A DNA stretch of 64,000 bases, taken from assembly GCA_007570785.1 (NCBI GenBank), contig ML661900.1, positions 6,457,108 through 6,521,107 on the forward strand, in the 5' to 3' direction. Position numbers and translations under genes: made by a program. The stretch comes from Antilocapra americana (taxonomy: Eukaryota > Chordata > Mammalia > Artiodactyla > Antilocapridae). This document shows positions 49,535-61,739 of this stretch, piece after piece. Below the pieces are notes generated by a model. The model saw nothing but the letters and a program-made list of their open reading frames with translations, was not told where the DNA came from and searched no databases. Position 1 is the first letter of the stretch; the number at the start of each line of letters is the position of its first letter.

Positions 49535-52500
49535 TCATCACAGAGTTAAAATATTTAATGACAAAACTAGAGTTTGCTGTAATAATGAATCACAGAGCAG
49601 GTGTCACTCGTCTCTGAAAGGAACAAAAATTATGTTTGACATCTTAGAGAACTTCTGAAGGATCAGTAACTGTACAACAGACATCAGCAGTGTTACAATT
49701 CTAAAAATTGAAAGCGAAACCTATCTTTAATATTGTATATTGAGGGCATTCTGTGTAAGTATTTTTACATAAATGCACAACCTTTGTTAGCCACAAAAGT
49801 AGTATTAAGACAGATTTCACTGAAATTTTAAGACTAACACATAATCTTTTTTTTTTCAGAGCTTAGAAAAAGTTAACTACTGCTCTTGTTACATTTTACA
49901 AATACATTCTTTAATATGAAACATTAACCTGAATCACTACTTCCTGCACACAGGTACCTAATAGTACTAGGGAAGAACACTACAGCTACAGCCAGGAAGA
50001 AGTGAGCGCACTCGGAAGACTATGAGTTGTCAGGACAATCTAAGAAATCCTTCACAGGAATGTATTTCCAAAGCTCAATAGTGAGGTGCAGAAACGAAAC
50101 AAAGAAATTAAATGTCTTTTAGCAAGCCACTGAATTGGTCCCAAATGAATTGGTACCACATAATGGGAGTCATTTTAGCAATTTCCTCTAGGTTAGATTG
50201 TATTAATACTTTGTATCGATGCACCTTCTACAAAAGGATACCAAAGAGCCTCACATGTGTCATCACAAGGTCTGCTTTTCTGCAGTCAGGAGGTCTAGAG
50301 GAGACTGGGGTTGCTGTTGGCCCTCTCTGCGGGTGGAGGCCTAGGTAGGACTTGGACACAGGGAGGTCAAGGGCATGACCACAGCCTGGAGGCAAATCAG
50401 TGGAGGAAGCTAGTAATGGTGCAGATAGACTTTCTTCAAATCAGGATATAAGGCTGAAGTTTAAAAGGATAAACAGAGAGTGAGGAAAGAGGGGAAGATG
50501 TGGAATACTTATATTTATGAAGGATAATTATCACAAGTTTACCAGAGAGGGGAAAAAAGAATCTCACACTTCACAGTATGCTTATGACCTCACCCTCTGC
50601 TACTTTAGAAGCAGCTTCACAAACACGGTTGTTAAATACTTGGCGACAAATTTTATTTTTGCGTTTGGTTGATTGTCAGGGGTTTGAGATTTACTCTTCT
50701 AATTATTTATATCAGCTATCTATCTCTGAAGCTAGAATTCAATTCGGGAAGATGTATGTGTGTGCCCGTGCATGCTTTTACTAAACAGAGGTCTGCAAAG
50801 AAAACCTATTTGGTGTGATATTTTCAGCTTTTCTTAGAAATTATAAATGCTTCTAATAGTACTCACCAGATAATAAGTTCCTTGTTTCTTTAAAGTTTTA
50901 AGACACCAAAAGAAAAGTACGAAATATTATAGTAAACTTATATAGTTTACCCTATAAATTCTACAGAGAGTTTCCTTGAACTGGATCATCTCCCTAAGAG
51001 GATTCAGAAATTCTTCTCTGGCAAATTTCATCTCCCTTTTGACACATACTCACTAAGATCATTCCCCCCCCCCCACCCCCGCCCCCATAGCCCGATTTTC
51101 TATCTCCCTGGGAAAGCTTTAGCAGGAGAACTTAAGCTATTTAAATCAGCATAAATAATCCCCAAATCATCCTATGCTGCTATGTAGAAGCTACAATACA
51201 CATGGCCTCAGTCGGCTCAGTAGGTAGGAAGGAATAGAAAGGGTCCTGATGATCCAGGCAGCTTAAAAATCAATGCATCACAGCGGGAGGCTGAGAATGG
51301 ATCTGGGATGTGCAGCTTGCTTCCTTGTTTCAGAAAGACAAAGCACAGCTTTTATATTTAGCATTTTAACCCTCTAAGAAACTGAACTCTCAGACTGAAA
51401 ATCTGGGTCCATGTTAAGTGATACAAAACCAGGAGCTGTAATGAACCACCTTCATTCATTCTGACTACAATGTAAAGGCTTCAAGACTATACTGTTCTAT
51501 GTCAGATGAGGCAAGTTGCAATTGCCATGAAATGCAATTTGTCAGGAAGCCCGCACTTTCAAATTACATTAAATAAACAGACAGCAGTAACAACACCAAA
51601 GCCTCCAAAAATCAGATATTGAGAACTGAAGGCCATTTCATAAGGACATCATGAGGGTGTCTCCAAACAGGTATGTCTTTGTGAAAAGAAAAGACTTTAA
51701 AATGTGTTATCTTTTCACATTATTTACACAGACCTTTATCTGGACAAATCAGTTCTTGATAAAAATCCAAGCTCTTTTCAAAACCAGCTACCATAATTTG
51801 GGACAATGACAAAGAAATGTTCATGAATTCACATTAGTTTTTAAATAGGCTTTTCCTTCGGTCTTTCACCTCAAATTTTTATTCCTCATACAGTAATTCT
51901 AAATAATCAGCCTGGAAACAAGTAGTGGAAGAATTTAAACTGTGGCTCAGAAAGTAGATTTCTATCTGTGATTCTTGTTTTTTTGAATGCTGGTGATGGC
52001 TCATGCAGAAAATTACTACACAAATAGCAAAATCAAAGACTGCTGTTTCTCCTGATAAATCCAATTGTTTTCCATCATACAGATTAATGTCTCAGGATAT
52101 AGAATCTTAACCTTCAAATTAAGAGTAGCTAAGAGCCTAAGTGAAACCAACCTGCTTGACTTTTATTTCCAACCAGGAACAATAGCATCTAATGTCATGT
52201 TAAAATGTCTTCCTGCTTAATATCAGGGAAAAAAAATAAGGTTTAGACCTAGCTCAATATATCATTTGGTCCAAATTTCAAACTACCAAAAAAAAAAAAA
52301 ACCTTAAAAAAATACATACGAACACACGCATACACACAGTCAGACAAAAATGAAGCTGATACTATGCAGCATTTCTTAGCAAGATTATTAGGGAAATATA
52401 TTAATATAAACACACCATCTTTTCTCTCATGTTAACATCTGAAAAGGAAAAACAATCTAAATGTCCGTATGTTGGTGTGGGGGTTGGGGGCTGGAGAAGC

Positions 52501-52581
52501 AAGCGGAGGTCCGGAGTTTCTTGTAAAAACTGCTGAACAAACTTCAGTTTCTCTTAAGAGGTCTCTGGGAGAGGCAATTTC
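49535..52581 (-). other. STXBP6: STXBP6 3' untranslated region (3' limit uncertain)
   Basis: This stretch follows the STXBP6 stop codon. It is AT-rich and almost free of the SINE and LINE copies that crowd the rest of the window, as expected for a conserved long 3' UTR. Possible poly(A) signals on the minus strand are AATAAA at 52162-52167, 51878-51883 and 50652-50657, and ATTAAA at 49910-49915, 49726-49731 and 49553-49558. The lower limit given here assumes use of the last of these. Several sites could be used for alternative polyadenylation. It also holds a C-rich run (51064-51083), which is a G-run in the transcript, and A/T homopolymers near 52280-52310. The real 3' end cannot be fixed from sequence alone. 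Confidence 0.55.
51064..51083. repeat. C-rich run
   Basis: An almost pure C run with one or two A or G, inside the STXBP6 3' UTR. On the transcript strand it is G-rich. Confidence 0.85.
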
Positions 52582-52605
52582 TCAACATTTGTGCTTCATG
52601 GCAAG
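52582..52605 (-). CDS. STXBP6: STXBP6 last coding exon (C-terminal seven codons and stop)
   Basis: On the minus strand the sequence after a good acceptor (tctctccttag) reads CTT GCC ATG AAG CAC AAA TGT TGA, which is LAMKHKC and a stop. This is the C-terminus of amisyn and continues in phase 0 from the AAG that ends the SNARE exon at 58447. The coding part is only 24 nt, so an ORF search cannot find it. The rest of the exon is 3' UTR running to lower coordinates. Amisyn ends in this short basic/cysteine tail and has no transmembrane anchor, unlike synaptobrevin, so it acts as a soluble SNARE-like regulator. The intron between the two exons is 5841 bp and contains three Bov-tA SINEs and a MIR. 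Confidence 0.93.
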   Translation of the reverse strand, partial: LAMKHKC

Positions 52606-53499
52606 CTAAGGAGAGAAAGGGACAAATGTGAGATGTTATCCGCAGTGGGGGGAGTTCACGGGCTGCTTCCTTCCCAAATCCATGCTGAGCAGCAGCGCCA
52701 ATATTTTATCTGCTGCGGCAGATCACCACTGCTGCTCACAGTGGCACCAACGTGTAACATTCCCTACGCAGCCCACCGAGCACTGCCAGTTACTGCTCCT
52801 TACAGCAGTCTTGTCGGTGCAGGGGTCCAGGGCGGCTGGTGCCCTGTGGTATCCCTTCCTGCCCCTGAGGGAACAAACGGAAGAGGCAAAGTATAGGCAG
52901 AATGAATGACCCACCCAAGCAGAGCTACAAAGGCGTCTGGGCTTCCAGGTTACTAGTTATCCAGGAAGACCACTCTTCAGTTTTAAGTATTTACTGACAT
53001 CTCAAAGTGTTAAAAATCACCAACTGTAGAGAAACAATCTGCAATAATCCACGTAATATCCTGGACGTTCAACCAGGTTCCAGGCACTTGACAATTAAGA
53101 CTGCGTAACCAACCAGGACTGAACAATAGATCAAATTCAAACCTTGACTTACTGCTCCCTCTGGTATTTGAAAAATGTGGTTCATTGAAATGTTAGATCT
53201 TTATAAATGGAAACACCAAATACCACTGTATCATTTCAATAGTTTCCCAAGCCCAGCTGGAGCCCATGATGATGTATTTAAGGAAATGTATGCAGGTACA
53301 AAACGTAAAATTAAATCTGACATTGCCTTCCTTAGCCAGATCCTTTCCAAGGAGCCGGTACACTGATGTGAAGCAGAAGGCAGAGTGGAAGCTGAACTGT
53401 GCTTCCTTGGGTGTCTATAGAGTTTGATATTAGGGATTAATCCCTGGGGTTGGAGCTGGACTGGAGGTAGTTACATTGTTAAATTAATCTCTACTTGGG

Positions 53500-53685
53500 G
53501 GCTTCCCTGGTGGCTCAGATGGTAAAGAATCTGTCTGCAATGCGGGAGACTCACGTTCGATCCCTGGAGAAGGGAATGGCAACCCACTGCAGTATTGTTG
53601 CCTGGAGTATCCCATGGACAGAGGAGCCTGGCGAGCTACAGTCCATGGGATCGCAGAGTTGGATACGACTGAGCGATTCACACAG
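53500..53685 (+). mobile_element. Bov-tA-type SINE with 12-bp target-site duplication
   Basis: A sense copy flanked by tctctacttggg at 53488-53499 and 53686-53697. It lies in the last intron of STXBP6, antisense to the gene. Confidence 0.93.
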
Positions 53686-54532
53686 TCTCTACTTGGGAAA
53701 GTTCAGCTCAGAGAGCCTCAGGTACCTGTGTCGGGTGAAGCCAGCCTAAGTGAAGCCCCTACAGACCTTTTGCAGTGCTGATGCCAACAGCACATAAGCG
53801 TCAGTGCTTGTGAAGCCCTGAGGGTGTCCAGACTGACATGCTAAGTGCTGTGGGTTTTTGCCAAGAAGATGGCAGTGGCTCCTAACTCCTGACCTCCACG
53901 AGTTGATAGTCCAGGAACCGTGGTGGGGAGAAACGGCAGATCCAGGACTCTTCCTCTGATCAGCCCCACTCCCCAGCCACCTTCTGAGCCCCTCCACTGT
54001 AAGGTCTCCACTTCTTGCTCTGTCTCTAGTTTTAATACATTATTTAGCAATGCGAATCATTCAAATCAACACAGAGTTGTTAAGTGTTGTGCATAATGAA
54101 CACCAACCATAAATATTTGATCAGAGCTGCTGTCTTGTTGTTCACTGAGCTATTAACCTTCAGCTAATGGGCTTGTGCCAATTTACTCACAGTCATTCAT
54201 CCTTGGGCGAGCGTGCTGCTCCTCACACCAGCCCGATTACCTCTCCCATGCAGCTGGGGTTGGAACTAAGGGGAGCCTCAGCTGGGCGGGGTGTGCCAGC
54301 TCAGTTTCACAGAAATACAGCTGGTTTGGACAGTTTGCTATTTGACATATTTCTGCAGAAAGTGGCATCACTTGTATTCTACCTCTTTTTTTTTTTTCTT
54401 TAATTTCCTGGGAGTTAGAAACTTTAGAATATGAAAGGTAGGTGCTTTCCATAGGCACAAATATGCTTATGACCTTTAGCTCTAAGGTCACAAGTGCTCT
54501 GTCCCTCAGTTTTCCTCGTGTCTATGAAACTG

Positions 54533-54712
54533 AAAAGTGAAGTTGCTCAGTCGTGTCCAACTCTTTGCGACCCCATGAACTATATAGTCCATGGAATTCT
54601 CCAGGCCAAAATACTGGAGTGGGTAGTCTTTCTCTTCTCCAGGGGATCTTCCCAACCCGGGGTCTCCTGCATTGCAGGAGAATTCTTTACTAGCTGAGCC
54701 ACAAGGGAAGCC
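54533..54712 (-). mobile_element. Bov-tA-type SINE
   Basis: A reverse-complement copy from agtgaagttgctcagtcgtg to gagccacaagggaagcc, in the last intron of STXBP6. Confidence 0.88.
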
Positions 54713-54898
54713 GTGGCTATAAATATCTCCAACTCAAATGCTTATGAATTAATGTAAAGGGTAAGTTAAAAATTTCCTTTCACTATATTCTGTTTTCTTA
54801 TCTCATGGAAAGCTTTCTCTTTCAAAGCTGTGTAAAGGACTCCATCTAAATAATAATGATAACAGTAATAATAGAAAAGACTGTTACTCATACAGGAA

Positions 54899-55093
54899 AA
54901 GTGAAAGTGTTAGTCCTTCAGCTGTGTCCGACTCTTTGCAATCCCATGAACTGTAGCCTGCCAGGCTCCTCTGTCCATGGGATTCTCCAGGCAACAATAC
55001 TGGAATGGGTAGCCAGTCCCTTCTCCTGGGGATTGAACCCGGATGTCTTGCATTGCAGGCAGATCCTTTACCATCTGAGCTGCCAGGGAAGCC
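54899..55093 (-). mobile_element. Bov-tA-type SINE with target-site duplication
   Basis: A reverse-complement copy flanked by catacagg at 54889-54896 and 55094-55101, in the last intron of STXBP6. Confidence 0.9.
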
Positions 55094-56554
55094 CATACAG
55101 GGGGTTCTTTAAGAGGCCTGGACTCTTGAGGTCCCTTCTGGCACAGACGCGCAGGGAGCAGATGACTGGAGTAGGGATGGAGACAGTCATTCTCTGCCAG
55201 GGAGGGAAATGCCACCTACCACTCGCTCCCCCACAACTGTGGGCTTGTGCAGAACAGGGCAGATCACTGTTCTTTTCTGCAGGAAATGTCATCTGAGGAT
55301 GCCTAGGTGTGGTATCACTCTCGCCTGCTGACTCACCAGCCGAGGCAGGCATCAAAGCACTGCACACACTATACCGTTGTGCTCTTTGAAGTGGCGGAGA
55401 GTGAGCAGGCCTGCTTTGTGGCTGAGCTGGACTTTGCTAAGGTCCGAGGCTGTGCCAAGCTCATCGCTCAGGAAGGAACTGCGCTTCCCCAAGCCAGGCT
55501 GAACAGAGCTGTGGGAAGAGAGGCCTACAGAAGCCTTTCCATCATCTTTACAGGAGACAAGCACCCACGTATCTTGATGGCAGCGTCCTGCAAAAGTGAT
55601 CTACTCTCTAATGTACCTGGTAAGCCAAAAAACCCAGAGATGCTCTTCTGTTGCAGTCCACCCAGAAAGCGTGCCTTCCTCTCCAGCCGAGGTGGCATGT
55701 GCTTGTTCAACCAGGGAGCCCAGAGGAATGCTTGCCCAGAACTGCCTTTCTTGTCAGGGCTCTGAGATGAGCACTGTGTCTTGACTTCTAAACACAGCCG
55801 GTACTTTTGAGTCAACACAGCCGCGTTTGGGGTGGTGGAAGGCCTGGGTTCCTCCTCTGAACTCTCTCCTCACCAGCAGGCCTGGCGGAGGCTTGGCCAG
55901 TGAAATGACATCTTCATGGTCAGCCTACGCCATGGGACAAATCAGGAGTCCTAGTCCCTGGGAAGATAGCCACACCTTGCCTAGAGAGGTCAACCTCCTC
56001 GTTAGGGATACTGCCAATGCCGGTGATTCATCAGCACACATGCCCAGTTGTAGAAAACTGCAACCCTGGTTAGGATAGTGTCTCTCACACTCCCTCAAGC
56101 ACACTAACAGACACTAGCAGCCCATTCCCCCAACCCTTACACCACTCACAGAGGGGGAACGCAAAGTAAGTGGAGACTGCCCCCTACTGCATCTTCTCCA
56201 CGGAAGTAGGTACTAGCTGGTGCTAGTTCTCCCAGCAGTCAAAGCCAGAGCCCCCTGGGCCTTTGGTGGCCTAATCAGTCTCTGCTCTGACAGACAGGTC
56301 CCCTTCTTAAGGGCTGCTCTGTGTTCAGAAAGTGTTGGCACTCAGCAGGAGGCCCTCCCAACCCCACATTGGAGGGCACAGATCTTCACCACCAGCCCCT
56401 CCCCATCCCTGGGCGGGGGTCCTCAGTCACATTTCTCCAGTCCCCCTGACAGTGCTCATCATGAAACAATGGATTAGAGCAGGCTCAGCAGAAACCATTT
56501 TTATGGAAACAATTATAATGAATATCAATTAAGATTTATATGCACCGGCTACTA

Positions 56555-56740
56555 TGCTAACTGATTTATGGGTTTGAATGCATTCAATTCTCTCAACACT
56601 TTAGGAGAAAGGCATCATTATTAGTTAGCAGTCCTTACTGATGAGGAAACTGGGGCTTAGAGAAATTAAGCCCCTGCCCAAGGTCACTGAGGTGGTAAAT
56701 TAAAGAGCAGATGTTACCTACATACTGTACTGCCTTCCCA
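56555..56740 (-). mobile_element. MIR SINE
   Basis: Antisense MIR (gatgaggaaactggggctta, then cccaaggtcactgaggtggt), in the last intron of STXBP6. Confidence 0.75.
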
Positions 56741-58446
56741 ACCACCTAGCACACTTGGCCACAGTATCAGGGAAACTGGGTGAGCAGGGCCAAGAATTCT
56801 GGCCATCTGCTTAGGTTATCCAACTCCACATCTGCACGACCTTCTCTGAGGTGGGTACTGACACGGGTGACCTCCAGGTACTGTCTACTCTGCGTTAGGA
56901 AGAGTGATTTCACAGACTTCCTTGGTGACCTGGTTCATGGTCTAATCATGAACCTTAATTCTTATTTTAGCAGAATGTTATCAATGTACTATCAAATGCT
57001 CTTTTCTGTAGGACAAGACAGAGACGTGCTAGAGTATCACCTTTCCCGCAGTTGAAGACAATTAAAAAATAATTCCCTTTAGCCTTTTCTTCCCCGATCA
57101 ACAGTGTTCACGTGTTTCCCCAGACTGTCACTGTCCTTCCCTCCCTTAAATCACTACAGCTGCTGCTTTAAATGCAGTTGGGTGGGAAATTCTAGCATCT
57201 CCACTCCATCATTATTTCTCTATTATGAAGGCTGCAGAAGGGCTGTAGGGAACCGTAATTCTGAGCTCGTTCCCTCTGTGACAGCCGCGGCAAACCAGGC
57301 TCTGGCCCCTAGCAGGGCTGCCTGCATTTTCAGCCAGGTTTGAGCTCCAAATGGGCCCCTAAGGCTGCAGTACAGTAAGACACTGTTGTGACACCTCAAG
57401 ACAGGTCTGTGCAAAGGGGGTGCAAGGGCAGGTAAGATGCAGCCACAGGATCTGGACTCACGGTGGGGCTTGGGCTTAAGCTTTGGGAAGGGGCCAGCCC
57501 AGCTCAGCTGGAGAGATTGTTCCTGTTACTTTTCAGGTTGTCCATTTCTGTTTTCTCAGCAAAAGTGGGCTTTTCTTTTGAAGCAAACTCATTTTTTTCT
57601 CCCCCTAAAGGTCACCTGAAAAGCCTGTCTTGAAAGGCCAGATCATGTCTCTGACACGCCACCATTATCAGCAAATGTAGTTTCTGGAAACCTAAATTCA
57701 AATCACCAGCCAGAAAAGAACTGCCCTTTGATCCAAAGCACAAGAACAGTAATAAATCCTCTTTATCACCTGACCAACAGGGCCTCTCTTTCCTGTCGTT
57801 TGTGACTGCCTTAGACAGCTGGCTGCCAATAACAACTTCCCTTTCTGAAAGGCACACCATCTTCAGTGCATACCTGGGGTATGTGGGAAAGGCCATTTTC
57901 TGCACCCAGAGCAGGTGGAAATTTTGCAGGCAGCTCTGTATCGGTCAGCCTTAGAGGCTCAAGGCCCCTCTGCAGGGGACACCAGCCCCGAGGTGCCCAG
58001 GGACTACAGTTTGCTTTTTACATGATAAAGAGATAAGAACACAGGATGCTAGGCTCATGACCAGAAAGCAACAACATGGAAAAGTAAGCGCAAGAGCCCA
58101 CAGTCCTCTTTGAAACCCTGGCCAACAGAGGAGGGATATTCTTAGACCTGCCACCCCCGCCCCCCATCTCCACCCTGCTCCCTGAAACTAGAGCCTTAAA
58201 CTTCCGGGTAGGACCGAAAGATGGTCCACAATTCCCAAAGATATGGGGTCAGAGTTAGGGATGAAGCCAGCGGAAAGGAGATAACGGAACATGTAAAAGA
58301 ACTCTTCCACCGCACACACAACTTATGAAGTAGCAGAAGGAAACTGTACAAAGGGGCAAAAAAAGGCTCTATTCTGTACCTCATCATGGCAAACATATTG
58401 AGAGAAAGTTTTGGAGCTGAGCGCTCCGTTGCGCTGAGAGACCCAC

Positions 58447-58604
58447 CTTGTGTGCAGTTTCCGCAAACTGCTGGGCGCTGTTCTTCAGGTCTTCCGTCTT
58501 CTCTTCCGCTCGGCCTAACCGCTCCCCGCGCTCGTTCAAGGCCTGGCTCGCCTTCTGTACTGCGCTGGTCACGCTGTCCGCCGCTGAATGGAGGATGCTG
58601 TTTC
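58447..58604 (-). CDS. STXBP6: STXBP6 (amisyn) penultimate coding exon, SNARE-like domain
   Basis: Read on the minus strand, this 158-bp exon encodes 52 complete codons starting NSILHSAADS and ending QQFAETAHK. That is the C-terminal R-SNARE-like coiled coil of amisyn, a cytosolic syntaxin-binding protein that forms SNARE complexes with syntaxin and SNAP-25 and restrains exocytosis. The acceptor is a pyrimidine-rich tract ending in cag immediately above 58604, and the donor is AAG|gtgggt below 58447. The exon starts in phase 1 (GA completes a glycine codon begun in the previous exon) and ends in phase 0, which fits the next exon at 52605. Heptad-spaced hydrophobic positions and many E, K, Q and R residues fit a SNARE helix. 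No stop or frameshift is present. The exon is richer in CpG than its surroundings. The identification comes from recognising the protein, not from a search. The exon encoding the central part of the protein was not found up to position 64000. Confidence 0.95.
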
Positions 58605-58673
58605 CTGAAAGAGGATGGCAAAAGCATCAGACACTAACTCAGCTGACCTGCAATGACAGTATCCCCTCCACGG

Positions 58674-58890
58674 GTGCTGCTAAGTCGCTTCAGTCATGTC
58701 CAACTCTTTGTGACCCCATGTGTAGCCCGCCTGGCTCCTCTGTCCCTGGGATTCCCCAGGAAAGAATGCTGGAGTGGGTTGCCATGCTCTCCTCCAGGGG
58801 GATCTTCCTAATCCAGGGATTGAACCCATGTCTCTTATGTCTCCTGCATGGGCAGGCGGACTCTTGACCACCAGCGCCACCTGGGAAGCA
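58674..58890 (-). mobile_element. Bov-tA-type SINE
   Basis: A reverse-complement copy starting about 70 bp above the STXBP6 SNARE exon acceptor, so it lies close to the intronic splice-site region. Confidence 0.9.
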
Positions 58891-60206
58891 AGCAAGGTGG
58901 GTCAGACTCTGGAAACGCTTTGAGGGTCTATGAAACAAATCGGCTTTCTGACTCGGTCTGACTTATGCACTCGGAGAAGAATGCCCACTGCCTGCAGGAC
59001 CTGGGCAAGTGCTGAAGGCGTCTCTGCACGCTGATGCTGGCAGCACTCATTTCCATTCTGTTCTGTCTGGTGGGGCTCAGAGGATGGGGTCCATCTGGAT
59101 TTAGGAACTGATGGAAATCCTAACAAGTTCAGAGAATGAGGCAAGTTCAGTGAGACATATCTGGATTGTGTGAGCATTTCCTCTTGAGCTGGGTTTAAGT
59201 GAATCACCACAGGAAAACTGGGGGTCCAGAATGTCTCTAGATACGATGCTCTGTATTCCTTTCAACTCTTCCCTTCCATTTTACCCCTTCCTCCCTAAAT
59301 GTACGGCCCCATGCAAGAGGCTGTGGATCAGAGTTCACAGGAGGTACGTCTGTTCCCAACCTTGAATCCCAAGCCATGGCCTGGTTGGTTGGTCTCAAGT
59401 ATATGAAATATGGGGCCTCAGCACTGCACAGAGCCAGCAGGCAGAAAACTGAGGGCAACCTGTACTAGAACACACTTAGCACTCCCAGACTCATGAGCGA
59501 TGACCCTGAGAAAGTTCAAAACAGCATCACATTTCAGATGGTTATGCATCCCTGACATCCCACGTATCAGGACTAGAAAAGAGAATTCAACAGTGAAGAA
59601 CTGGCAGATGCGTAACCCACTGAGACCTAGCAACTTGCAAAATTACAACCAAAGGAGATTTATAGCTGTATTTTGTTAACACTGAGTGGAAGATATTTAA
59701 ATGGCATTTTATGTAATAGCTTTATGTCTTTGAATAAGTTTATTACATCATTTAACTTTGTATCTGGGATGGATACATTGAGCCACAAACAGCTTTTAAC
59801 AGAAATGTCATTTCCATGGGTCTCAACTGCAAAGGCTTCCTAATTTCGCCTCTGTGGGAACAGCCTGTGGTTTATGGAAAAGGATCTCAGGCAAAGAAAG
59901 TGCCTGGCCCAGAGGAAGCACTTTGTAAATTGTTTTCCATTTTTCTTCTTTCAGGGTGGATTTCAAGGGCTTCCATCATGCACTAAGGGGAGGAGAATGG
60001 AGTTAACTTACTGCTACTCAGATGCAACTCCCACTGCAGGAGTCAAGATACGTCAGCACAGATTAGTAGGGACCAGAAGAGACGTGGCTCTGGAGAAACT
60101 GATTAAATACTGGGTTGGAATGGAAGGCTGAGGTCTTCAGAACAGATTTAAGAGAAGAAATCTGGTTTCCCTTTGCTTTCATATCATGGTTATGATTATA
60201 GCCCTG

Positions 60207-60413
60207 AGCTTCCCTGGTGGTTCAGGTGGTAAAGAATCTGCCTGCAACTGCACAAGACCTGGGTTCGATCCCTGGGTCAGGAAGATCCCCTGGAAAAAGG
60301 GAATGGCAATCCACTCCAGTATTCTTGTCTGGAGAACTCCACGGACAGAGGAGGCTGATGGGCTATAGTTTATGGGGTTGCAAAGAGTCAGACATGACTG
60401 AGTGACTAACACT
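60207..60413 (+). mobile_element. Bov-tA-type SINE
   Basis: A complete sense copy from gagcttccctggtggttcag to gacatgactgagtgactaac. Confidence 0.92.
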
Positions 60414-60429
60414 TTCACCACTGCTTAAT

Positions 60430-60605
60430 ATCTGAATAGCATTTGCAATCATAATGCATCTTTACAAATTTAATCTCATTTGATTGTCACAAAAATTTTA
60501 CTGAGAAGGCTGAAGCTAGGTGAGGTTCAGTGACTTCCATGAGATCCTATCACTAGGGAAGTGACATAACGAGCACTAGAACCTGGTTTCCCAATGACTT
60601 TTCCT
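60430..60605 (-). mobile_element. MIR SINE
   Basis: Antisense MIR-like sequence (aatctcatttgattgtcaca, then gtgaggttcagtgacttcca, then agaacctggtttcccaatga). Confidence 0.6.
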
Positions 60606-61047
60606 TATTCTGTACCTTCCTCTTTGCAGGTACGGCATCAGTCACAGAAAACCATCACTGTGACAGAGTTGTGAGCAGACCAGCAGAGACAGGTCATGAC
60701 AAGTTATTTCCCAAGGTAACACCTGACTGTTTCTGTCATAAAGATATTCCTTTTGGTAAATGAAGAGTTATTATCTAAGCTGCATTGCAAGCCAGGTGTT
60801 CCCTAGCAAGAATAGGCCAAAGAGATGGAATGGGAAGATGGAGAAAGAACTGAAGGTGCAGAGGGGTTGCAGGGGAGGGTGGGGCACAAGAAAAATCTCC
60901 TTCCCTTCCTTCTTCCTTCTGCATGCCCACAGCTTAGCAACCAGAAGCTAGAGAAAAGATGGGGCGGGGCATCTGAAACTCCATAGCCAGGAACAGCTGC
61001 ATTAAACCAAAGGGACTTTTAGAATTAGCTACCAAAATTTTGGTCAA

Positions 61048-61252
61048 GGGCTTCCCTGGCGGCTCAGATGGTAAAGAATCTGCTGGTAGTTCAGGAGACA
61101 CAGGTTCAATCCCTGGGTCAGGAAAATCCCTTGGAGAAGGGAATGGCAACCCACTCCAATATTCTTGCCTGAAGAATTCCATGGAAGAGGAGCCTGACGG
61201 GCTATAGTCCATGGGGTTGCAAAGAGTTGGACATGACTGAGCGAATAGCACT
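61048..61252 (+). mobile_element. Bov-tA-type SINE with target-site duplication
   Basis: A complete sense copy. The flanks accaaaattt (61031-61040) and accaaaaattt (from about 61257) look like the target-site duplication. Confidence 0.9.
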
Positions 61253-61739
61253 AGGCACCAAAAATTTAAGAGGGTATATAACCATATTGGATAGTTTTTC
61301 CCCATCAAACTGACCCTCATGATGCCCTCAAAGTTAGACTCTCCTTGAATGCTGCAGAAGCCACAGTGGTTTCCAGTCATGACTTCCTTAATTTTGTACG
61401 AGATAGCAGGTCAGCACTGCATCCGGTGTTATGATATTGTTTAACCAGCAGGTGTTATAACTAAGAGAGAACCAAATGCTGTCTTCATTATTCAGTGATG
61501 ACACTGCCAACCACTATCAATAAAAAAAAAAAAAAATCCACCTTCAGTTATTTTCAGCCACGAGGATGGGTTTGAAATGTCCTCTCCTGGCTTCAATTCT
61601 GCCTGTATTCCAAAGGCTTGGTGAAGTCCCATCGCCTTTCTCTAGCTTGAGGTCAGTTCCACAATCAGCCTCCTAAGAACTGTCTCTAACCTCCTTAGGT
61701 GACTGGTTCAGTACAGTCAAGGGCAATTCCTCCACCTCA

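Larger units (their letters stand above)
52606..58446 (-). other. STXBP6: STXBP6 last intron
   Basis: This is the intron between the SNARE exon and the last coding exon, bounded by gt (donor side 58446) and ag (acceptor side 52606) on the minus strand. It contains Bov-tA SINEs at 53500-53685, 54533-54712 and 54899-55093 and a MIR at 56555-56740. The stretch 55100-56550 is fairly GC-rich and holds a 152-codon plus-strand ORF that I regard as chance. No other exon was recognised. Confidence 0.85.

Noticed and set aside
55307..55765. 152-codon plus-strand ORF in the last intron of STXBP6
   Set aside because: No recognisable domain, overlapped by equally long ORFs on the other strand, in a GC-richer intron segment where long chance ORFs are expected.
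61520..61536. AATAAA followed by an A run, as at the end of a processed pseudogene
   Set aside because: No coding or transcript-like sequence was recognised upstream and no target-site duplication was evident.
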